From NCBI GenBank assembly GCA_018713515.1, contig DVOO01000003.1:1-64000 (forward strand): DNA of 64,000 bases. Reading direction: 5' to 3'. The notes beneath the pieces are model-generated. The model ran no database searches and was not told where the DNA came from. It saw only the letters and a program-made list of their open reading frames with translations. This stretch comes from Candidatus Scatomonas pullistercoris. Its GTDB lineage: Bacteria > Bacillota > Clostridia > Lachnospirales > Lachnospiraceae. Made by a program: the position numbers and the translations under genes. Shown here in pieces: positions 1 through 6,249 of this stretch. The number at the start of each line of letters is the position of its first letter. The stretch's first letter is position 1.

Positions 1-38
1 AATGTATCTGCCTTCTGCCTCTGGCATAGCAGCGCCAA

Positions 39-74
39 AAACAAAAGGCTATGGACAAAACATTGTCCATAGCC
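39..74 (-). terminator. Intrinsic terminator / probable attenuator
   Basis: A perfect 12-bp stem (47-58 with 63-74) closes a 4-nt loop and is followed on the minus strand by a T-rich run (TTTTGTTTTT). It lies about 90 nt after the stop of the 31-aa leader ORF and before DNA beyond the left edge, so it can end the leader transcript early. A second inverted pair just upstream (GGGAAGCCA near 134-144 and TGGCTTTCC near 98-107) could form a competing or pausing hairpin. The hairpin is visible directly; the attenuation role is inferred. Confidence 0.75.
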
Positions 75-165
75 TCATACACATTATAACTGCATGGAAA
101 GCCACTTTCTCAAAATGGGTATAAAATCCCCCTTATGGCTTCCCGATGAAATCGAAATGCGTCAT

Positions 166-261
166 TTATACGCTATACTCTGCACAATGTTTCATCGGTA
201 TGGATTGTACAGAGCTGATTTTCTTTTTACGCTGATCGGTTAAATGAAAATTCATAATCAT
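166..261 (-). CDS. 31-aa leader peptide
   Basis: A 31-codon ORF begins MIMNFHLTDQRKKK and ends HCAEYSV. It has an excellent ribosome site (AGGAG, 8 nt before the ATG) and sits about 40 nt downstream of a strong promoter. A factor-independent terminator follows it. This promoter, short peptide and terminator layout is typical of ribosome-mediated attenuation in front of antibiotic-resistance or amino-acid genes. I do not recognise the peptide. It could instead be the 5' stub of a larger decayed gene, but the close fit of promoter, ribosome site and terminator argues for a genuine leader. The gene it would control lies outside the window to the left. Confidence 0.6.
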   Translation of the reverse strand: MIMNFHLTDQRKKKISSVQSIPMKHCAEYSV

Positions 262-300
262 GCCTTTATCTCCTTTTGAGAGGTATAACTCTTGTTTCTA

Positions 301-329
301 ATAATACTATGGAGAGCCTGGTTTGTCAA
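301..329 (-). promoter_or_regulatory. Sigma-70 promoter of the leader transcript
   Basis: On the minus strand a TTGACA -35 box (324-329) and a TATTAT -10 box (301-306) are separated by exactly 17 nt. The predicted start falls about 35 nt before the leader-peptide ATG. Confidence 0.8.
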
Positions 330-754
330 TCACTATATCTTTTATGCTGGGTCAGAACAGCATAAACAGCATAAATACAACCTCTTGTCTGCACATTTAG
401 AGGAATAAAATCTGATGAACATCAAGGGATTTCGGTAGTAGTTGACAGGGTGATAATTGGAATTATCCAATCCCCGCCAGAATAGGCTTTTAAATGTGTA
501 TAGGAAACCGGGGAAATGTTCGATCTGTTCAACGAGGATTTTTATGAGGACAAGTGAGTCTCCCTGCCATCACTGTATCGCAAGACGGAGGGCACAGAGC
601 ACATGGCTGGTACAGTATCAACGAGATACAGAATGCCAGTAGCGAGAAATCAATCTCCGCGCCGAGTACCTTGCCCCCAACTTCAAGCTGCCAACCATAC
701 TCCTGCATGAGCTGGCGGATCACTACAATCAGATGTATAGCATTCAAGATATAA
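330..754. other. Intergenic accessory DNA with decayed coding remnants
   Basis: No convincing intact gene is visible. A plus-strand stretch at 643-740 reads as a plausible protein piece (NLRAEYLAPNFKLP, then LLHELADHYNQMY), and one at about 517-555 reads EMFDLFNEDFYEDK before a stop. They lie in different frames and lack ribosome sites, so they look like remnants of accessory or mobile-element genes. I cannot name the parent families. Confidence 0.3.
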
Positions 755-1000
755 CTACCAAATTAAATATTTCCGTAATAACCCTTCTTGACCATCATCT
801 TTTATCTTCTTTACCACATAGTTCAGCCATTCATCTGGTGTTGGCACATCTCCAGCACAGGGAATTTTTCTCCATTGCTCCCGTTTGACCGGATCTTTAT
901 CATTCCACCCCTTGCCAATTCTATCGGAAATTATCGCCCGCATTTCCTCAACTGAAATGTTTCTCTCCCGCGCCATTCTTTCAAAGATATGCTCCTGCAT
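755..1000 (-). CDS. Small Spo0A C-terminal-like protein
   Basis: This 81-aa protein begins MQEHIFERMARERNIS and has a good ribosome site (GGAGGT, 7 nt before the ATG). The pattern of an N-terminal helical segment, a central W-x-x-I-P-C motif and a following PTPDEWLNYVVKKI helix resembles small proteins of Firmicutes mobile elements that are often annotated as Spo0A C-terminal domain-like. They are too short for full Spo0A and lack the receiver domain. The family is recalled from general pattern only, so the function is uncertain. It lies divergent to the XRE regulator at 1153 and is probably accessory cargo. Confidence 0.45.
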   Translation of the reverse strand: MQEHIFERMARERNISVEEMRAIISDRIGKGWNDKDPVKREQWRKIPCAGDVPTPDEWLNYVVKKIKDDGQEGLLRKYLIW

Positions 1001-1152
1001 TATTCTACCTCCAGTCTTTTGCGAATAGCATTTCCATCATCTACAATACTATAACTGTATAAACCCCTTTTAGGAAATATGATAGCTACCGATTGTGACT
1101 ATTATACCACCATTCTGGGACTTAGAATAGATACAGATAGGTAGGTGATGAT

Positions 1153-1452
1153 ATGGATACACAGAAACGGATTAGACAACTGATGGAGGAACGGAACTGG
1201 ACGGACTATCGGCTGGCAAAGGAGGCAAACCTTTCCCATTCCACCGTTACAAATATGTTCAACAGAAATAACGCACCAACGCTGCCAACTCTGGAGGCAG
1301 TATGCAGGGCATTTGGTATCACACTGGCTCAGTTCTTTGCCGAGGGTGAAGAAGCGCAATTGACCGAAGAACAACAGAAACTCTTTTCAAAATGGAGTAG
1401 CCTGACAGATAGGCAAAAGCAAATCCTTCTTGAACTGATGGATGCCATCTGA
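1153..1452 (+). CDS. XRE-family DNA-binding regulator
   Basis: A 99-aa cytoplasmic regulator. Residues about 5-60 form a Cro/C1-type helix-turn-helix (RLAKEANLSHSTVTNMF is the recognition core). The C-terminal 30 residues are helical and charged and probably dimerise. AGGTGATG lies just before the ATG, and a hairpin terminator follows immediately, so it is monocistronic. Its place beside the leader-attenuator unit and the Spo0A-C-like gene suggests it controls the accessory element, but no operator was identified. Confidence 0.85.
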   Translation: MDTQKRIRQLMEERNWTDYRLAKEANLSHSTVTNMFNRNNAPTLPTLEAVCRAFGITLAQFFAEGEEAQLTEEQQKLFSKWSSLTDRQKQILLELMDAI

Positions 1453-1493
1453 AGCACATCACTCCCACACCGGGAAAGATGTGCTTTTCTTTT
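1453..1493 (+). terminator. Rho-independent terminator of the XRE gene
   Basis: An 8-bp stem (AGCACATC at 1453-1460, GATGTGCT at 1478-1485) is followed by TTTTCTTTTG, directly after the stop codon at 1450-1452. Confidence 0.8.
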
Positions 1494-1498
1494 GCCAT

Positions 1499-1526
1499 AA
1501 AAAAAGCCCCTGCCAATTGCAGGAGC
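1499..1526 (-). terminator. Minus-strand intrinsic terminator
   Basis: GCTCCTGC (1519-1526) pairs with GCAGGGGC (1506-1513) with one mismatch, followed by seven T on the minus strand. It can end transcription coming from the truncated flavodoxin gene and probably marks the right side of the accessory segment. Confidence 0.65.
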
Positions 1527-1555
1527 AAAAGCAAGAACTTTATATGTAAATTTGA

Positions 1556-1586
1556 AATGCACCCTTTCACGCAAGTTGGGTGCATT
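1556..1586. repeat. Short palindrome sharing GGGTGCATT with a hairpin at 2.7 kb
   Basis: Perfect 9-bp inverted arms, AATGCACCC (1556-1564) and GGGTGCATT (1578-1586), surround a 13-nt loop. The palindrome overlaps the end of the truncated flavodoxin gene, whose last codons are not flavodoxin-like. The same GGGTGCATT arm recurs in the longer hairpin at 2691-2738. Confidence 0.5.
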
Positions 1587-2130
1587 GTATCAATTTATGG
1601 TACGCAAGCCAGTTGGGATATCCCAGAAGAACCGTATCATACTGCTCCGGATTTTCCAGCTGCGCGGAAAGCTCCGGGCGGGCATCCGCATCCTGCTCCT
1701 CCGCCGCCTGATCCACCAGCGATTCGTGATCCAGCGGATAGGCTTCCACCGTCTCAATCCGGAAAAGATCACCTCCTGTAGCCTCCTGGATAATCCCGGC
1801 CATGTACTCCAGATTTCCCAGCACCTGTCCATTCCGGACCACAACGCTGGCGCCGGCATCCGCATCGATTCCCTCTGTGTCAATATCCTCCGGAACCGAA
1901 AAATAGACGATCAGGATATTCGAGCTGCCGGCGGCCGGAGTGCTATCCTCCTGCGCGGCTTCCGGTTCTTCCGAAACCGATGTGGACGAAGTGTCCTCCC
2001 GGGAATCTGTGTCTGCCGTCTCCTCCACGCTGCTGCCGGCGGCCGTACTCCCGGCATTGGGAGCTGAACCGCAGGCTGTCAGTCCGGCAGCCATAAGAAC
2101 CGCCGCCAGGGAAATCATCTTTCTCTTCAT
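1567..2130 (-). pseudogene. Truncated flavodoxin-domain lipoprotein
   Basis: The ORF encodes 187 aa. Residues 1-20 are a lipoprotein signal ending in the lipobox LTAC. A Ser/Thr/Glu-rich linker follows (to about residue 68), then the first part of a flavodoxin fold (ILIVYFSVPE, GDLFRIETVEAYP, YDTVLLGYPNW). Family members carry a further 60 or so residues after the GYPNWW region, with the FMN-binding loop and C-terminal helix. Here the sequence switches to LAYHKLIQCTQLA and stops inside a palindrome. The 5' end is intact (AAGGAGG before the ATG). The gene was probably cut by insertion or deletion at about 1.6 kb and is likely unable to hold FMN. A complete paralogue lies at 4922-5635. Confidence 0.8.
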
Positions 2131-2340
2131 TGATTGTCCTCCTTGATATTCAGTTCCCCCCTTTTACTGCCATTATTATAAAGGGAATTCCGCCGGGATT
2201 GAAGAAACAATCTGTTTGGGAGTATTTACCTGAAAGTTTTCAGCTGCCGAAGGACCCGAAGAATTTGTCCTGCAAAAGGCCCGTCCGCTCCGCACAAACT
2301 CCATCTTTGTATGGTATACTACATCCGGAGGTACAGAAAA

Positions 2341-2672
2341 TGGCGAAAATGATTTTGATTATAGAGGATGAGGTGTCCATTCAGAATATTATCCGGGCGT
2401 TTCTGGAAAATGCGGGTTATACGGTTATTCTGGCCGATAACGGCCTGGAGGGAATTGAGCGGTTCCGGGCCAGCGAAGCCCCGGTGATCCTGGCGGACGA
2501 ACCCACCGGCAATCTGGATGAGGACACTGCCCGGGACATCACCGGAATTCTGAAGGAAAGCGCTCACAGGATGAACCGTTGTGTGGTGGTGGTTACCCAC
2601 TCCGGGGAGCTGGCCCGGCAGGCGGATGTAGTGCTGCGGCTGAAGAAAGGGGTGCTGGTGAGGGAACAGTAA
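2341..2672 (+). pseudogene. Response regulator / ABC-ATPase deletion chimera
   Basis: This 110-codon frame joins two unrelated genes. Residues 1-46 are the start of a receiver domain (MILIIEDEVSIQNII, ending GLEGIERFRASEA). From about residue 47 it is the end of a MacB/LolD-type ABC ATPase: Walker B and D-loop (VILADEPTGNLD), then the H-loop (VVVVTHS). The phospho-acceptor Asp of the receiver, the output domain, and the ATPase Walker A and signature motifs are all absent. The layout fits an in-frame deletion across a regulator-kinase-transporter operon, with the junction at about 2475-2490. A weak ribosome site (GAGG) precedes the ATG. Neither half should keep its normal activity. Confidence 0.85.
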
Positions 2673-2690
2673 TAGCGCGGAAAAAATCCC

Positions 2691-2738
2691 GGCAGAAAGA
2701 ATGCATTCTACCAACGGTAGGGTGCATTTCTTTCTGCC
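2691..2738. repeat. Long near-perfect hairpin before the 2773 regulator
   Basis: Arms 2691-2712 and 2716-2738 pair over about 21 bp with one bulged base and a few G-T pairs around a 3-nt loop (AAC). It lies between the chimeric pseudogene and the -10 box (TATAAT, 2746-2751) of the next gene, covering the expected -35 region. It may be an operator, a mobile palindrome remnant or a terminator; on the minus strand GGGATTTTTT follows it. It shares GGGTGCATT with the palindrome at 1556. Confidence 0.55.
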
Positions 2739-2772
2739 CTCATGCTATAATGGCTGCAGAGGGAGGGGCCGT

Positions 2773-3435
2773 ATGGTGGATTTAAAAAGAATTGGAGCAT
2801 TTATCGCTGCGTGCCGCAGGGAAAAGAAGCTGACACAGAAGCAGCTGGGAGAGAAACTGAACGTGACGGACCGGGCAGTATCCAAATGGGAAACCGGCCG
2901 GTCAATGCCGGATGTAAGCCTGCTGGAAAGTCTGTGCCGGGAGCTGGACATCAGCGTCAGCGAACTGCTGGCCGGAAAGAGAATCGAGCCTGCACAATAT
3001 CAGAAAGAGACAGAGAACATACTTCTTGCGTCAGTCGGGCGTGCCCAGCTTCGCGGGTTTCAGATCGTCATTTACATAATCGGGTTTGCGGCGCTGGTGG
3101 CATTTAATATCCCATTTCTCAATAACCGGGAGACGGAAAGTTACTGGCCTCCCATTAACGCGGCAACCGTACTATGCTGGATTCTGACTGCGGCGCTGCT
3201 GGGCTGTGTGTATTATCTCAGCGTAAAACTGCCCGAACGGAGATACAGGGAATCCAGCGCCACACTGGCGGGAATCGTATGCGGCCTTTTGATTTTCATA
3301 CCGCATGGTCTCGTCCGTTTCCTTGAGACCGGTGACTGGGAAATTTTTGTCGCTGCTTCCATAGTGGCGGTGCTGACTGCATTCAGGGGATACTCCAAAC
3401 AGAAACAGCGGAATGAAATGGATGGAGAAGAGTAA
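2773..3435 (+). CDS. Membrane-anchored XRE-family regulator
   Basis: The protein has 220 aa counted from the ATG at 2773, chosen because GGAGGGG lies just upstream; a longer frame begins at 2701 inside the hairpin. Residues 1-65 are a Cro/C1 helix-turn-helix with the signature LTQKQLGEKLNVTDRAVSKW followed by an ETGRSMPD loop. Residues about 95-205 hold four hydrophobic segments, so the DNA-binding domain is tethered to the membrane. This architecture is common in Firmicutes beside transporter operons. The -10 box at 2746-2751 puts the transcript start only about 15 nt before the ATG. The overlapping hairpin could be the autoregulatory operator. The target is unknown; the neighbouring ABC transporter has been deleted. 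Confidence 0.8.
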   Translation: MVDLKRIGAFIAACRREKKLTQKQLGEKLNVTDRAVSKWETGRSMPDVSLLESLCRELDISVSELLAGKRIEPAQYQKETENILLASVGRAQLRGFQIVIYIIGFAALVAFNIPFLNNRETESYWPPINAATVLCWILTAALLGCVYYLSVKLPERRYRESSATLAGIVCGLLIFIPHGLVRFLETGDWEIFVAASIVAVLTAFRGYSKQKQRNEMDGEE

Positions 3436-3471
3436 TGCGCTTTTTTCCCCCATATTCCGTGCAAAAATCCC

Positions 3472-4392
3472 TCATTCGTTCATTCCCATTTGGTCTGTAC
3501 TCCACCATTCGGGAGTTAAAGATTTCAGGTGTATCACCTTTTTCGTTTCATAGTCGCACAAAATTTCTATTTCGCCTGCTGTTTTATTCAACTGCATCAT
3601 AAATTCCCGGCAAGCTCCACACGGCATACCTGCTTTTCCATCCGCCATGACAGCGACTATTTTTATGATTTGGCTTTCCCCGTTTGTTATCATATTCGCA
3701 ATCGCATTTCTTTCCGCACATATTCCCAATGAACAGGCCGTATCAATGCAAACCCCGGTATAGATATTTCCTTTTGCCGAAAGAATTGCGGCTGAAACAC
3801 CTCCAGCTTCAATCAGTGGCGAGAGTTTTCTTTCGTTCTGCACTTTCCTTGCGGCAATATACAGTTTATCCCATGTCCCGTCGTATTGTGCAAGCGCACA
3901 GTTTTCCATCTCACGAACAAAATTTTCTTTCCCATCACAATATCCATCTATATCATAGGGAAACTTTTGTGCAAGGTCTTTCTTGATTTTTGCATATTGG
4001 TTCCGCTCTTTTTCATGGGTACGCATATAGTCACGGAATGCAAGGTGCCGTCCGATATTGTTCCAATCGTCTGCTTGAAAAATATGAATTTGATGGGTTC
4101 GTTCATCACCGCCTTTGCGAAGATAACGCCTGCCCGCTATTCCAAATTCACCGAGATATTCATAACCTATGTCTGAAAACTTTTCTGCAACGGTATCTAC
4201 CCTCTCAAGACTTCTGACGCCCACCATAATATCGATAATTGGTTTGGCGGCCAGGCCCGGAACGGATGTACTTCCAATATGGTAGACAGAAATGCAATTA
4301 TCTTTCAGTATTTCAGTAATATAGTCCCGTTCTTGTACATATTTTGACGGCCATTCCGGATCATAATTTACAACGGTTATGTGCTGTGACAT
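3472..4392 (-). CDS. GrpB domain - cytidine deaminase fusion
   Basis: The protein has 306 aa from the ATG at 4392, which has AAGGAG 8 nt upstream (an upstream ATG at 4446 has none). Residues 1 to about 165 are a GrpB/UPF0157 domain of the nucleotidyltransferase fold (HIGSTSVPGL, then KPIIDI with the acidic residue). Residues about 178-306 are a cytidine-deaminase-like domain with the zinc ligands in CAERNAI and PCGACREF, including the proton-shuttling Glu. The C-terminal part most resembles small blasticidin-S/cytidine deaminases. The deaminase half should hydrolyse an amino-pyrimidine nucleoside or analogue. The GrpB substrate is not established. The fusion suggests linked nucleotide modification and deamination, possibly nucleoside salvage or detoxification. 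All catalytic residues are present. Confidence 0.85.
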   Translation of the reverse strand: MSQHITVVNYDPEWPSKYVQERDYITEILKDNCISVYHIGSTSVPGLAAKPIIDIMVGVRSLERVDTVAEKFSDIGYEYLGEFGIAGRRYLRKGGDERTHQIHIFQADDWNNIGRHLAFRDYMRTHEKERNQYAKIKKDLAQKFPYDIDGYCDGKENFVREMENCALAQYDGTWDKLYIAARKVQNERKLSPLIEAGGVSAAILSAKGNIYTGVCIDTACSLGICAERNAIANMITNGESQIIKIVAVMADGKAGMPCGACREFMMQLNKTAGEIEILCDYETKKVIHLKSLTPEWWSTDQMGMNE

Positions 4393-4470
4393 AATAAAGC
4401 ACTCCTTATCCAGTTCTTGTAAGTTATTTTCTTCCTGTCTGCACAATCCCTTTCCTTATTAGATTAGCTG

Positions 4471-4572
4471 TTAAAACAGACCAGCAGTTTCTTCATCCAT
4501 AGGTACAAGCTGTCTGATCTGTCCGGCATCCATAGCCGCTACATCGTCAATGGAAAGAGGGAAGTGTAAACT
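4471..4572 (-). pseudogene. Unidentified C-terminal coding remnant
   Basis: A 33-codon open stretch ends in PMDEETAGLF and has good coding character (LSIDDVAAMDAGQIRQ) but no start or ribosome site. A stop lies directly upstream in frame. It looks like the 3' end of a lost gene. I cannot name the family. Confidence 0.3.
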
Positions 4573-4629
4573 TCAGCAAAATGCAATTCTCGCAAAATTC
4601 CGGGGATTCCCTTAAAGGCTTTCCGATTT

Positions 4630-4863
4630 TGCCCCATACACTACGTAGGCAGTGTGAGCGGTGCAAAGGTAGATAAGTCCGCTGTTTTTGAATATGAAAT
4701 GGGAACGGCCGGGTCCCCGATCATCAAAAAGTCTCCGCTGGCCATCGAGTGTACAGTCGTGGATATTTCCAACACAAAGGGCTTTGAGAGCTTCATCTGC
4801 ACCATTGACAGCACTCTCGTGGAAGAAACCTGTCTGAATGAGGATGGAAAGATTGTCGTTTAA
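4630..4863 (+). pseudogene. Flavin reductase fragment
   Basis: The frame from 4630 (YVGSVSGAKVDKS, then EYEMGTAGSPIIKKSPLAIE and STLVEETCL) matches the C-terminal half of FMN-binding flavin reductase / flavoredoxin-like proteins, which usually have about 180-210 aa. The FMN-binding N-terminal half is missing, the frame lacks a ribosome site, and the C-terminal segment stops early at GKIVV. It is a remnant beside other decayed flavin-dependent genes in this region. Confidence 0.7.
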
Positions 4864-4893
4864 AAAATGGGCAGGATGCCATACACCCTGCCC
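4861..4893 (-). terminator. Terminator of the flavodoxin lipoprotein gene
   Basis: On the minus strand GGGCAGG (4887-4893) pairs with CCTGCCC (4869-4875) and is followed by ATTTTTT, 29 nt after the stop at 4922. Confidence 0.8.
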
Positions 4894-4921
4894 ACATTTC
4901 TGCATATTCTATTTCTAACAA

Positions 4922-5635
4922 TTACAGTCCCAGTCCGTTCACCCATTCCTGCACTTCTGTCTCGTCAACACTGGAGGAGAATCTCATACCTTCCTGCCAG
5001 TCTCCGGTTCCTGCCATCTCCGCCAGAAGCTGGCCGCTCTCGCCAAGCCCGGAGGAAGCGGAAGTCGCAAAGGGAATGACCCTTTTTCCCGTGAAGTCAT
5101 TGTTCTCCACAAACGTATCCACCGGCCATGCCGCGATGCCCCACCAGATCGGGTAACCGATAAAGACCGTATCGTAGGAATCCCAGTTTTCTACCGTCGT
5201 TGTGACCAGCTCCACATCTCTCTGGTCCTCATTTTCATGCTCCACGGAAACACGGCTGTTTTCATCTCCGTAGTTCAGGTCTTCTTCTGTGTACGGTTCC
5301 ACCGGCTCCAGCTCAAAAAGATCCGCTCCCACAGCATCGGCGATGGCGTTTGCCGCCTTCTCCGTATTTCCGGTTGCGGAATAGTAGACCACCAGGATGC
5401 CGGAAGCATCCCCGGAAGAAGTCCCGGCGCTGCTGCTGTTCTCCGTTGAACTGTCAGCCGTTCCGGTGCCGGAATCCGCCTCTGTGCCCCTGCTGCCTGC
5501 GCTGTCCGTGACGGTTTCAGAGGTGCTCTGCTGCACCACGGCCCCGGACCCTCCGTTTTCTGATCCGCAGCCGGCCAGGAGGCCTAAGGCTGCCGCCCCC
5601 ACAAGAAACATGGAAATTACTTTTTTTGCTTTCAT
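4922..5635 (-). CDS. Flavodoxin-domain lipoprotein
   Basis: The protein has 237 aa from the ATG at 5635, preferred because AGGAG lies 10 nt upstream; the alternative ATG at 5644 touches that site. Residues 1-24 are a lipoprotein signal with lipobox LAGC. A Ser/Thr/Gly-rich linker extends to about residue 78. The rest is a flavodoxin-4-type domain: phosphate loop YYSATGNTEKAA, FIGYPIWWG with the flavin-stacking Trp pair, and a Ser-rich loop PFATSASSGLG. It should bind FMN on the outer face of the membrane and shuttle electrons to a partner not identified here. It is monocistronic with its own terminator. A truncated paralogue lies at 1567. Confidence 0.85.
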   Translation of the reverse strand: MKAKKVISMFLVGAAALGLLAGCGSENGGSGAVVQQSTSETVTDSAGSRGTEADSGTGTADSSTENSSSAGTSSGDASGILVVYYSATGNTEKAANAIADAVGADLFELEPVEPYTEEDLNYGDENSRVSVEHENEDQRDVELVTTTVENWDSYDTVFIGYPIWWGIAAWPVDTFVENNDFTGKRVIPFATSASSGLGESGQLLAEMAGTGDWQEGMRFSSSVDETEVQEWVNGLGL

Positions 5636-5812
5636 GTAGTTCATACTCCTTTTTACTGCCTTTACAGGTTAAGTAGCTTTCTCTGTTTACAGTTTTATTA
5701 TAGACGCAGCCATGCTCCGGCAGAAGACTCCGTTAGTTTTTCTGTATGAACCTGCAGGTAAAAAGGAAAACCATGGCAGTACATGATTGCGGCATGCAGA
5801 AAATCCCTGCTG

Positions 5813-6198
5813 TCAGCGGATAAAATTTGTATTGATTCTCTCCTCCTGCTCCGGATGGGAAATCCCCTTTTCTTTTCCCGCCTGCATGCACCGGAGAAGC
5901 CAGGCCATGTTTTTTCCGGCCACGCGCATGATCTGCACGCCTTCTTTATCTTCCAGCACCTCCTCCGGGGTCTGCCCGTGAACCATATTCCAGTAGCGTG
6001 AAGACACCACCGGCATCTGGGCATACAGAAGATATTTATTCATCTGGTCCAGGGTGGCCGTGGTTCCCGCCCGTCTCGCGGACACGACCACGGCTCCCGG
6101 CTTAAAGGAAAACAAATTCAGTCCCGCGCAGTGATCCACGAAAAATTATCCGTGCATCCGTGTTCATGGGGACTTCCGTTTACCAGCAGTACTTTCAT
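5813..6198 (-). pseudogene. NADPH-dependent FMN reductase with internal deletion
   Basis: The start at 6198 (MKVLLVNGSPHEHGCTDN, ribosome site GGAGGAAG) is the flavin phosphate-binding end of a flavodoxin-fold iron-sulfur flavoprotein / FMN reductase. After about 22 codons the frame runs to a stop. The family's C-terminal half resumes in another frame from 6139: FKPGAVVVSARRAG, MPVVSSRYWNMVHGQTPEEV, ERINTNFIR at the end. About 60 middle residues, including the GSPVYY region, are missing. So an internal deletion with frameshift has inactivated the gene. Confidence 0.8.
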
Positions 6199-6249
6199 TT
6201 CCAGCTTCCTCCTTTTCCCCGTCTATTATAAACTGTTCTCTGTCCTGTC

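Noticed and set aside
457-747. Several overlapping 60-70-codon frames on both strands
   Set aside because: They lack ribosome sites, overlap each other, and plausible protein pieces switch frame; treated as decayed remnants.
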